NCBI GenBank assembly: GCA_008729055.1
Contig: SDUX01000001.1
Span: 2,196,623-2,260,622 of the forward strand
Direction: 5' to 3'
DNA from: Pyropia haitanensis
Taxonomy: Eukaryota; Rhodophyta; Bangiophyceae; Bangiales; Bangiaceae
Length of the DNA stretch: 64,000 bases
Below are positions 55,806 through 64,000 of this stretch, one piece after another. The position numbers and the translations under genes are program-made. The notes beneath the pieces were generated by a model. It was not told where the DNA came from and searched no databases. It saw nothing but the letters and a program-made list of their open reading frames with translations. Position 1 is the first letter of the stretch; each line of letters starts with the position of its first letter.

Positions 55806-56555
55806 CAGGCCCGGCAGCCGCACCAGCGCAAAGTGGCGGTGCGCCCACGCCGAGTTGTTGCGCACGTCGTCGTCCAGGAGCGCCGCCGCGTACGCCACCT
55901 CCTCCGCCGGGTCGACCCGCCAGTGTGCGGCCGCCCACTGCCGGTGCGCCCACGCGTGGTAGTTTTTGGGGTCGGCCGCGTGGAAGGCGGCGACGTAGTC
56001 GGCCTCAACGGCGGCGGTGCTGGCGGCCGCCGCGATGAGCCGCCGGTGGTGCCACACCTGGTAGTTTTTTTCCGCCGCGACGCCAACGCGGAAGGTAAAC
56101 TTTAGCTCCTCGGCGTAGACCGCGGCGGCCGCCGCCGCGCCCGCCGCGTCGGGTGACCCGCCGCCGCCGCCGCTGGTGCCGCCGTCACCAGACGCCGCGG
56201 CAGAGGACGCGGCGCCAGAAGCAGCAGCAGCAGCAGCCGCCGCCGTCGCGTCATCGGCCGCCCGCTGCGCCAGCCGCCGCACCACCCGCCGGCGGTACTC
56301 CCACACCGAGTAGTCGGCGGCGTTGTGGCGGACGAGCGCGGCGGCGGTGGCGAGGAGCGCCCGCGGGGACACCTCGTCGGCCGCCGCGGCGGCACGGACG
56401 AGGCCCATGACGGTAATAAACGCGGGCGGGTAGGGGATGCCCGCGGCGGGCGCGGGCGCGACCGCCACGGGGGGGGTGTCGCGGAAGAGGACGCGGATGG
56501 AGGCGGCGTCGAGGTCCGCGCTGTCGTCGGAATAACCGTCCAGGGGGGTGGCCAT
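55389..56555 (-). CDS. FNTA: protein farnesyltransferase/geranylgeranyltransferase type I alpha subunit
   Basis: Shared alpha subunit that, with different beta subunits, attaches farnesyl or geranylgeranyl to CaaX proteins in the cytosol. 388 residues from the ATG at 56555, which follows a pyrimidine-rich sense-strand leader. Early FRDTPP and IPYPPAF are followed by five PFTA helical repeats: YSVWEYRRRV, YQVWHHRRLI, YHAWAHRQWA, SAWAHRHFAL and SAWAYLLWW. Poly-Ala inserts (about residues 105-145 and 255-300) separate repeats 1/2 and 4/5. The chain stops soon after the fifth repeat (LPPVMLGRLRSLG), without the last helix and tail of animal enzymes. A final exon may be missed, or the protein is simply short. 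RabGGT alpha is the alternative, but there is no extra LRR or Ig-like domain. Confidence 0.9.
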
Positions 56556-57269
56556 GATGCAGGGAGTAGGAGGAAAAAAAGGGGGGGGAGGGGGGGAGGA
56601 GAGCGGTGGGCAGAGAGGATGGGACGCTGTTGGGACGGCAGGGCAACGGGAACCGGGCGGCACGGATGGGCGCAAAGCGGAGCAGAGGTGGTGGGGAGGC
56701 GGGACCGGTGCGACTCGAGGGCGGCGGCGCGAGCGTCGCTGCTGCGGATCACAGCAAGGGCCAAGATCCCAGTTCATATCCCGCTGCCACGTGTAGATAC
56801 ATACTGCACAGCAAGCGCGCGCGCCGATTGGAGAGCGACAGGCACAAACGCACCGCCGAAAAGGGCGCCTCCCGGTTGCTCCGTGTGTCGGTCACGTGAC
56901 GCGGCAGCGGCCACAGAGCTAGGCCAGTTCCCGCCCGTCTGCAACGCTCCTCTCCGCAACACCCCTGACCTACGCGAGGGGCAGGCCGGGGGAGGAGGCC
57001 CAGCGTCAACCGCGTGACAGCCGCCGATGCACCCGGCCGCGCACAGCAGTGGCGCCGCATCAACGGTAGCAAGTTCGATTGCAGACACACAAACCCACGG
57101 TCCACGTACGATACAACAAACAAACAGCAAACAAAAAAAAAAAGAGAGCAACAGTTCGACCCCCGCATGTGCGGCGCACAGCTGCGCCATTAAAGCCAAA
57201 AAAAAGGGAAGTAAAGCATGCATACATACAACACACACTCGCGCAGGGACGGCGGGTTCGGCGGCATTG
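56556..57269. promoter_or_regulatory. FNTA promoter region and 3' flank of the next minus-strand gene
   Basis: The purine-rich plus strand at 56556-56620 is the FNTA leader. ATTGG at 56827-56831 lies 272 bases upstream of FNTA. An A-rich part at 57080-57210 (A run 57134-57145) is probably the 3' end of the next minus-strand gene. No gene seen. Confidence 0.45.
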
Positions 57270-58274
57270 TCATATGTCGCCAGACAGCCCCACGCCAATA
57301 GACATAGCGCCAAACGCGGCGACCACATCGTCGACGCACGTGCATGTCCCCGCGTTGGGCCAAGGCAGACGCTCAAGGATGGCAATGCACGAGTCTTCTG
57401 ACGGCACACAGATGAGCAGCTCCAGCACCGCGCCCATGGCGTCGATGGACAGGAGGGACACGTTATCCAGGAGCGCCAGGTCCGTCTGCAACGTAAAACA
57501 GGCAGCCAGCCAAAACCGGGGTGACGCAGCGGGGAGGACACCACGATACACGCCCGAGCACACACGCAGCGCGTCAGTATCCACAGGAGATCTCCATGGT
57601 CCTGGATAAACACAGCCACCGCGTGACACCAAACCAACGTGCAGTCTCTCACCCCCTCCAACGCCCTTCCAACCCGACGCGACGTGTCGCGGCAACGCTA
57701 GCGGCACACGGCACTCAAGCAGAAGTAGAACACCACCACCCCCCCCCCCGCCACCACCAAACCGTCGCCCTGCTTCGTGCATGTCACAGCAGAGTAGGTG
57801 GGACAGGCGTACCAGCTTCTCTCCATAGTTGAGCGCGTACAGCGCCAGGTCCTGCCGGTGCGTGTTGTTCATAAACGTGACCACGTTGGGGGACACGGCC
57901 GTCAGCGCATCGTCCTCGGCCGCCCCAAACGGGCCACTGCCATTGACGCTCGACCAGGCGGGCTTGCAGTCATCCACAGAGCTCCCCAATGGAGTCCCGG
58001 ACGGCGTGCCGGACGTTGAGTAGGAAGAAGGGCCGGCAACGACCACCCCGACGCACCTGCCGTCGCCGCCGCCACCGCCGCCGCCGCGGCGCCGCTGCAT
58101 CGGCCAAGCAGCTCGGTCATGCAGCCGCGGCACACGCGTCAGGCCAGGAGCGGCAGAGGGCCGCGCCAGCACCGACCCGCCACCGCTGCCGCCATAGCCC
58201 AGGTGTTGGCTGCCTCGCTGCGTCGCCAAGGGCAGGCCGCCGACAAACGCGGGGCCCACACAGAGCGGTGCCAT
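57270..58274 (-). CDS. unrecognised protein, two exons
   Basis: The first exon is 57813-58274 (donor gtacgc) and the second is 57270-57485 (acceptor tgcag, phase 0); the 327-base intron between them contains a long C run. The splice gives ALNYGEKL | TDLALLDNVSLL without a gap, and about 225 residues in all. The start at 58274 is preceded by a pyrimidine-rich leader on the sense strand, but an inner ATG (MQRRRGGG) is possible. The N-terminal third is Gly/Pro-rich. The conserved-looking part begins at VSPNVVTFMNNTHRQDLALY and runs to FGAMSIGVGLSGDI, with balanced composition, several Cys (LLICVPSEDSC, TCTCVDD) and no membrane segment. I do not recognise it. The contrast with the low-complexity surroundings makes a real gene likely. 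Confidence 0.6.
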   Translation of the reverse strand: MAPLCVGPAFVGGLPLATQRGSQHLGYGGSGGGSVLARPSAAPGLTRVPRLHDRAAWPMQRRRGGGGGGGDGRCVGVVVAGPSSYSTSGTPSGTPLGSSVDDCKPAWSSVNGSGPFGAAEDDALTAVSPNVVTFMNNTHRQDLALYALNYGEKLVRLSHLLCCDMHEAGRRFGGGGGGGGGVLLLLECRVPLALPRHVASGWKGVGGGERLHVGLVSRGGCVYPGPWRSPVDTDALRVCSGVYRGVLPAASPRFWLAACFTLQTDLALLDNVSLLSIDAMGAVLELLICVPSEDSCIAILERLPWPNAGTCTCVDDVVAAFGAMSIGVGLSGDI

Positions 58275-60292
58275 GACTGGCAGGTGCTAAGCCCACGAGC
58301 AGCAACCGGGGTTGGGAAGAGGGAGCGACGGAGGGAGGGGGGGGGGGGGGGAACCACGTCCCTGGTGCCGCCGCCGCTGGTACCGCTGTTGCCGCCGCTG
58401 GCGACGCTGCCGATGTGTCGACACGACGACGAATCGAGCCTGGACCAACCGACTCATCAACGTCGTGACGAGCTGGTTGGGCCCCGGCAAGCCATTGGCG
58501 AGCACACGGGCGGTCCGGCCGGTCCTCGCCTCGTCTCGAGTGCGGCTGCAACGACGAGAGCTCGATTGGTGCGCGGCGATCCTCTCAGCATGTCAGAGCT
58601 CCTGACACTGACCCATTGATGACAAGTAACAGCACTCAGTCGACAAGATCTAGTTACCTTTGTAAGTTCCGATGGAACAACTTAAAGAACAAATTGACAA
58701 GATGTATGTCCAGTTTGTAGTCAATTCAAGTTGCAGCACTGTATCCAGCAATGGCCGACCCAGGTGCGCACGTACGCCTTGTACAGTAGCCTCAGCTTCA
58801 GTCGGTGTGTCGTGCGTACACCGAATCTGGAGCCAGACGGTGTATCCGTACAACGCAACCAGGAAGTAGTCGCTACCCTCCTCTTCGCGCAGGCGCCGCA
58901 GTGCGCGGCGCCGGGACCCCTCGGAGACAGCGTTGCAGCCGTTTCTGTACTGCCTACAATGCCAGGATGTCTCCTATTCCTGCTGGAGGGGATACAGCTC
59001 GCAGTCATCCTGTTTCTATTCCTATCTTCGAGTGCTACTCTATCGGCAGCGAACGCAAGGTGCGAAGCCTCGCTCTGTGGATAAATGTTGGCACTTGTCG
59101 TGGTTGTGTAGGCAACACGGCAGCAGGTACGCGTCGAGCGAGCCCACGCATACACACACGCGGGCAATGGCACGCGTCGAGCGAGCCCAGCGAACATCTC
59201 TCTACCGTCGCATGCACGCACAAGTGACCTCCCCGTGCGACACCCTCCCAGACAAGAGAATCGGGCGCGCTACGAGTGTCCTCTTCAGTTTATCGGTCTT
59301 CCACTTGAATCGCAAGGTGCGTGAGGTGGCACATGAATGCCCTCGTAGCCGTCGGTGCGCACGGCGCGCCTCCCCGCCAGGCGGTGTGTTCCACGCGAGC
59401 CTGCACGGTGGAGTGGTGGCGGAATCGGTCCCGCACGAGGGGATGTTCCATGTCGTCTGGACACCTCTACCCAGCGAATCTTGCGTGATGCGGTGGCTCA
59501 GGATGCGACCGACCAATCAAATGCAGCCCTTGTGGATAGTGTCAAGGCCACCCTGTGACTGGCCACGGCCGGGCCACGACATCGGCCGTCCAATCAAAGC
59601 AAGGCTGATATCAATATCCGGCGCCGGGCCCCTCATGATCAAAGCGTCGTGCGCGCCGCGCCAATCGACTCCGCGCACGAATATTTATGGGCATGACCCG
59701 GCGGCCCGTCACTGCCCTTGCCAGGGGGTGTGACTTGCATCGTTTCCGTGCGGGCCGGGACACGCCCCCGCCCTCGACCACACACTCACGCTTGCGCGAC
59801 GTGGGCACACGCCATTGCGGGCTACGTCGAGGCCGTCTGGTGTCCCGACAGAGGCGTTGACCGTCCTGACGCCCCCTTGCACCAGTCGGCGTCGGCGGGA
59901 ATCTCACACACTTCGACACACCAGTGAGTCGGGCCTCTACGTTGGCGAGGGGGGCAAGAAGGCGGTTCCGGTGTTGTCTGGTCGGAACCCGTGCACACGA
60001 AACTCCCACTCAGTGCTCACCGTCTGCCGTTTGACTGCGATTGGAGGCGGAGCCGTAGCAGCCTTTCCCGTCCCGTACCTGCGCATCCCAGTGCTTGATC
60101 CGGGCTCGGACGAACCCCGTGCACTGCTGTCTGCCGCGTGTGCTAACCGCCTCCTGCTCACGCTACCTCTCCCCTCCCCCCCCCGTCATCCCTGTATAGC
60201 TTGGTTCTCTGGGACTGCTGCTGCTGCCACTGTTCCGCCCTGTCGCTCTGTACAGGTGAGGGTATCGGAACAGTTCGCGACCGGCTGCTACG
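58275..60292. promoter_or_regulatory. divergent intergenic region, two promoters
   Basis: About 2 kb, largely of balanced base composition. ATTGG boxes at 58494-58498 and 58565-58569 lie 220-290 bases upstream of the minus-strand gene. Pyruvate kinase has its own cluster (listed separately), and a pyrimidine-rich leader at about 60160-60215. An A/T-rich core lies at 58615-58740. No coding region is supported. Confidence 0.5.
59513..59690 (+). promoter_or_regulatory. CCAAT-box cluster and TATA-like element upstream of pyruvate kinase
   Basis: CCAATC boxes at 59513-59517, 59590-59594 and 59661-59665, spaced about 75 bases apart, followed by ATATTTATGG at 59681-59690 as a possible TATA element. 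This is the only place in the window where CCAAT boxes and a TATA-like word are arranged in the classical order. The start codon is about 600 bases further on, so an untranslated exon or a long leader is possible. Confidence 0.5.
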
Positions 60293-62365
60293 ATGACGTC
60301 CCTGGAGAACAACCTGAAGGTCTCTTTCCGCGATGCGGGCTCCTTCTCGTCGGTGCGGGCGGCCGTGCGGACCAAGATTATTTGCACCATTGGGCCAAAG
60401 ACCAAGTCGGTCGAGACGTTGGGCAAGCTGATTGAGGCGGGCATGAACGTGATGCGGCTCAACTTTAGCCATGGCGACCACACGTACCATGCGGGCGTCA
60501 TCACCAATCTGCGCGAGTATCTGGCTGCCTCCAAGCGCATGGCCGCCATCATGCTGGACACAAAGTACGTTGCCTCAGTGACTGCGTTTGGTTGGCTTGG
60601 CTGCTTGCATGCCGGCGTGGCGTGTGCCGGGAGTTTGGGCGCGCCAGTGGGAAGTTGACAGTGTCTTCCTGGAGCCCGCTGGACGCTGCGTTGTCGCGGC
60701 ATGCTGTTCTGGCTGCTTGTTTGCCATGTGTTGTTGTGACTAACACCCAGACGTGCTGTGTTTTGTTTTCTCTCCTTGTATGGACGTCGTGCCTGCCTGC
60801 TTTTGCTGCCGCTTGTGTCCTCTTTTCTTCCGCCTTTCTTGACAGGGGGCCTGAGATTCGGACAGGGAAGCTGGCCGGCGGCAAAGAGATCGAGCTGGAG
60901 GCCGGCCAGCAGCTGACCCTCACTAGTGACTACACGCACGTGGGCACCAGCGAGATGATTGCACAAAGCTACTCAAAGCTGAGCACTTCTGTGAAGGAGG
61001 GCTCGGAGGTGCTCATCGACGACGGCCTGGTGGCGCTTATTGTGGAGCGCGTCGACGGGGACCACGTCATCTGCCGTGTGAAGAATGGGGGACTGCTGGG
61101 AGAGACGAAGGGCGTAAACCTGCCGGGCGCAGTCGTGGAGCTGCCGGCACTGACCGAAAAGGATAAGGGTGACCTTACGTTTGGGTGCGCGCAAAAGGTT
61201 GACCTGGTAGCGGCCTCCTTCATCCGCAAGGCGTCGGACGTCATTGAAATCCGGGAGCATCTTGCGGCCAACGGCGGGTCGGCCATCAAGATCATCTCAA
61301 AGATTGAGAACCAGGAGGGGCTGCAGAACTTTGACGATATCCTGGCAGTCTCGGACGGCATCATGGTGGCACGCGGCGACCTGGGTGTGGAGATTCCGAT
61401 TGAGAAGGTGGCCATTGCGCAGAAGATGATGATCAGCAAGTGCAACGTTGCGGGCAAGCCGGTTGTCACTGCGGTATGTTGGGCCCCGCCTGTCCATTGC
61501 GGATATTTATCACTTTTCTTGTCTTTACATCCTGCCTCTTGCCGCCGGTGGTTCCTGGTGTGGGTGGGTTGGGGTGGCACCATCCCTTGTGCGCGAGCGC
61601 TTGCTAGAGGCCTCGTTCTGACTATCGCGCACTCCTTTTCTGGCGGACTGGAAGGCACTGTCGCCTGTTGTGCTCGAGTTGTTTTCGCATCCCACCTACC
61701 TGCCACCGTCGTGTGCTTTCCTTTTGACTTGCATGCCTGTGCGGACCTTATGTGCGTAGACCCAAATGCTCGAGTCTATGGTGAAGAACCCGCGCCCGAC
61801 GCGCGCCGAGACGACGGATGTGGCCAACGCGGTCTTTGACGGCTCGGACTGTGTGATGCTGTCGGGCGAGACGGCCAAGGGCGACTACCCGGTGGAGACG
61901 GTGACAACGATGGCGTCCATCTGCCGCGAGGCGGAGCAGGCGCTGGACTACGGTCACACCTTCAACTCCCTGCGGCAGCTGCTGCGAAAGATGGAGAAGG
62001 TGTCGGTGACGGAGACGATCACGTCGTCGGCGGTCAAGACCGCGTACGACGTGGGCTCCCGCATCATCCTGTGCCTGACAGAAACGGGCAACACCGCGCG
62101 GCTGGTGTGCAAGTACCGCCCGTCGGCGCCCGTCATTTGCGTGACGTCCAACGAGGCGACGGCGCGGCAGATGCTCATCCACCGCGGCGCCTTCCCGCTG
62201 TGCGTCGGCTCGATGATGGCGACGGAGAGCCTCATTGCGCGCTCGCTGATGCGGGCCACCTCGTCGGGACTGTGCGCCAAGGGCGACTTGGTCGTCGTCG
62301 TGTCGGGCATGCGCGAAGGCGTCAGCGGTGCCACCAACGTGCTCCGCGTGTTGACCGTCGAGTAG
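60293..62365 (+). CDS. PK: pyruvate kinase, three exons
   Basis: Converts phosphoenolpyruvate and ADP to pyruvate and ATP, the last step of glycolysis. Exons are 60293-60564, 60846-61473 and 61760-62365, with donors gtacgt and gtatgt and acceptors acag and gtag; all junctions restore frame, for 501 residues. There is no targeting peptide, so it is probably cytosolic. Motifs: [23 protein letters not shown], the junction-spanning [23 protein letters not shown] (catalytic Lys), [16 protein letters not shown] (Mg-binding Glu/Asp), VTATQMLESM across the second junction, and [20 protein letters not shown]. The C-terminal allosteric domain ends VLRVLTVE. Almost no low-complexity insert, unlike its neighbours. 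Complete and confident. Confidence 0.97.
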
Positions 62366-62972
62366 GGCCGTGCGCGGCAGGAGCGAGCGCGTCACATCGC
62401 CGCCTGGCACCGCAGCGCGCAGCGCGAGTGGTGGCCTGCCCTGTTGCCCCCCCGCATGGCGTCTTCCCCTGTAGCTGTAGGGACTCTGCTTGCGCTCTCC
62501 ATTCTTTTTTTTTTTTTGCTGACGAGGGTAGGGTGCGGCGCGGCGGGCCCGTGCGTGGGTGACCCGCCCGAGAGGCCGTCCGGACGGCGGTGTGGATCCC
62601 AGTGCTTTCCGCTAAGCTATTTAGATGGGGTTGTGCGTCGTGTGCCGCGATGGGGGTGGCGCAGTGTGTGTCGCCGCGGCGTCGAGGGCTACCATTGAGA
62701 TGTATACAAACTTACGGTGGTCGTGTGCAATGTGCGTGCCGCAGTGTGTCGCCGGGTTGTCAAGGGCCACCACAGAAGTAACGAAACTCACGGTCGTTGA
62801 CGCGGCGGGCGGCGCTGCCCGCCAATGCCGGTGCACATTGCCGTCCCGCCATCACCTTTGTCCTCTCCCCCACAAACACATTCCCTACCGGCACCCACCT
62901 ACCCTTTCACGTCCGGACCCTCCTCACAGGTCCTCTTCTCCCCCCCCCCCCCCCCCCCCCACCACCCTCGTG
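62366..62972. other. convergent 3' spacer with a 21-base C run
   Basis: 607 bases between pyruvate kinase and the right-edge gene. It contains T run 62507-62518 and 21 consecutive C at 62940-62960, just beyond the stop of the minus-strand gene. No gene seen. Confidence 0.5.
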
Positions 62973-64000
62973 TCAGATGCGCCCGTCCCCCCACAGCGGC
63001 GCCCCCCCCGGCGGCGGCACGTTGCGCAGCCGCAGCGTCGCGCAGTCGTCGTGGAGCGTCGCGACGAGCAGCCACTTGCCCGTCGCGGACCACGCGGACG
63101 CGCCGCCGTACCCGGCGGGGAGGGCGCCAAACGCGGCCGCCGACGCGCCGGGCGCGGGGAACGTCACCGCCTGGCCCGGGGGGGGGATTGGAGCGGGGAG
63201 CAGGGCCCCATTGCCACTGTTGCCGCCGCCGCCGCCGCCGCCCGCCGCCGCCGCCGCGGCCGCCGCCCCAGCCGCCGCGGCGACCGGCAGCGGCGGTGCG
63301 GCGGCGGCGGCTGCTGCCCCAGCCGACGCGCTCGTCGCCGGCGGCGCGCCCCCCCCCCCCCTCCTCCCGCCGCCGCCTCCCCCGCCGCAGCGGCCGCCGC
63401 GTCCGTCGCGGTCAGCGCGTACAGCCGGTTGTCGGCGGTCGCAACGGTCACAGACCGGCCGTCGTCGCCAAACGCGAGCGAGTAGGTGGGCAGCTTGGAC
63501 ACAAACCACGGGTGGCGGGTCTGCGGCCCAAACGTCAGCGCCTTGTACGTGGCCTCGGACGCGTCCGAGTGGACCGACGAGAGGAAGAGCGTGCGGCGGC
63601 GGCGGCGGCGGGCGGGGCTGCCGCCGGCAGCGCCGGGTGGGGGCGGCGCCGGCGGCGCCGGCGGCGCCGGCGCCGCCACCCCCGCCGCCGCCGCGTCGCC
63701 ACCCGCCGCGGCGGTCGCCGCGGTCCGCGCGAGGAGGGACCCGTCAACGGACGGCGGCGGCGCGTCGGCAGGGGAGAGGACGCGCACGCCAACGAGGAGC
63801 GACGCGAGGCCGCCGGCGAGGGCGGGCGGGAACGCGTCCGCGCCGAGCGGCAGCCACGAGCGGAAGGAGCGGAGGACGACGAGCGCGTGGGATGGCAGGG
63901 GGGGGGGGGGCGGGGGGGGAACGCAGGGGGGGGGGGGGGGGGCGGGTGTCGGCGCCGCTGACGACGGGTGGGGCGCCGGCGCCGCGGCGTCTGCACCGGG
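62973..64000 (-). CDS. beta-propeller/WD40-like protein, 3' part only (one frame break; runs off the right edge)
   Basis: Partial. The upstream frame reads from the edge through HALVVLRSFRSWLPLG and LASLLVGVRVLSP. After a Pro/Ala/Arg loop it has TLFLSSVHSDASEATYKALT, then LPTYSLAFGDDGRSVTVATA and DNRLYAL, a typical propeller blade (hydrophobic, GDDGR turn, VTVATADNRLYAL strand). At C run 63349-63361 the frame steps back one base, and the second frame has Ala/Gly-rich linkers and another blade, ASAWSATGKWLLVATLHDD with CATLRLRNV, ending WGDGRI at the stop (62973-62975). The family within the WD40 class is not identified. The start lies beyond the window. Confidence 0.55.

Noticed and set aside
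1..64000. tRNA or rRNA genes, CRISPR arrays, transposons, LTRs
   Set aside because: None seen: no cloverleaf with the usual TTC loop, no regular spacer array, no transposase or reverse transcriptase motifs, no long terminal or inverted repeats noticed by eye.

Overview
The window is nuclear DNA of a very GC-rich alga. I read it as most likely a bangiophyte red alga (Porphyra/Pyropia type); this is inference, not a database match. The light-harvesting protein at 6009-7139 is of the red-lineage (LHCR) type. The two plastid-targeted proteins (LHCR and phosphoglycerate dehydrogenase) begin with short leaders carrying a phenylalanine near the N-terminus and no secretory signal peptide, which fits a primary red plastid better than a secondary one. 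Genes are intron-poor: I can place ten introns, 209-640 bases long, and all ten donors fit GTRYGY. Coding DNA is loaded with poly-Gly, poly-Ala and poly-Pro runs.

Layout, left to right: GFAT (+), LHCR (+), a CBM48-like protein with a C-terminal membrane segment (+), a two-membrane-segment coiled-coil protein (+), plastid PHGDH (-) divergent from the nucleolar GTPase NOG2/GNL2 (+), a SelD-N-domain-like FAD oxidoreductase (-), the SNARE USE1 (+) convergent with ribosomal protein eL24 (-), a small organelle-targeted protein (+), DNA polymerase epsilon catalytic subunit (+, about 9 kb), exportin-T (+), a PAM2-motif protein (-), an Ala-rich membrane/coiled-coil protein (+), a BAR-domain protein (+), an NAD(P)-binding Rossmann protein (+), a cyclic-nucleotide-binding-like domain joined to an SLC25-like carrier (+), farnesyl/geranylgeranyltransferase alpha (-), an unrecognised two-exon gene (-), pyruvate kinase (+), and the 3' part of a beta-propeller-like gene (-) that runs off the right edge.

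This is a housekeeping gene neighbourhood, not an operon or island. I see no transposon, CRISPR array, rRNA or tRNA. Two architectures stand out: the cNMP-like/SLC25-like fusion at 52419-54329, and the tail-anchored-looking CBM48 protein at 8793-10212, which could tether cytosolic floridean starch to a membrane.

Two window-wide patterns recur. Most genes have a pyrimidine-rich sense-strand leader just before the ATG, and many have CCAAT boxes 200-800 bases upstream. Five genes (POLE, USE1, the CBM48 protein, the PAM2 protein and the right-edge gene) are each continuous only if the reading frame steps back by one at long G or C runs. All 11 steps have the same sign. This looks like homopolymer under-calling in the assembly, so coordinates for these genes are spans, not clean ORFs.
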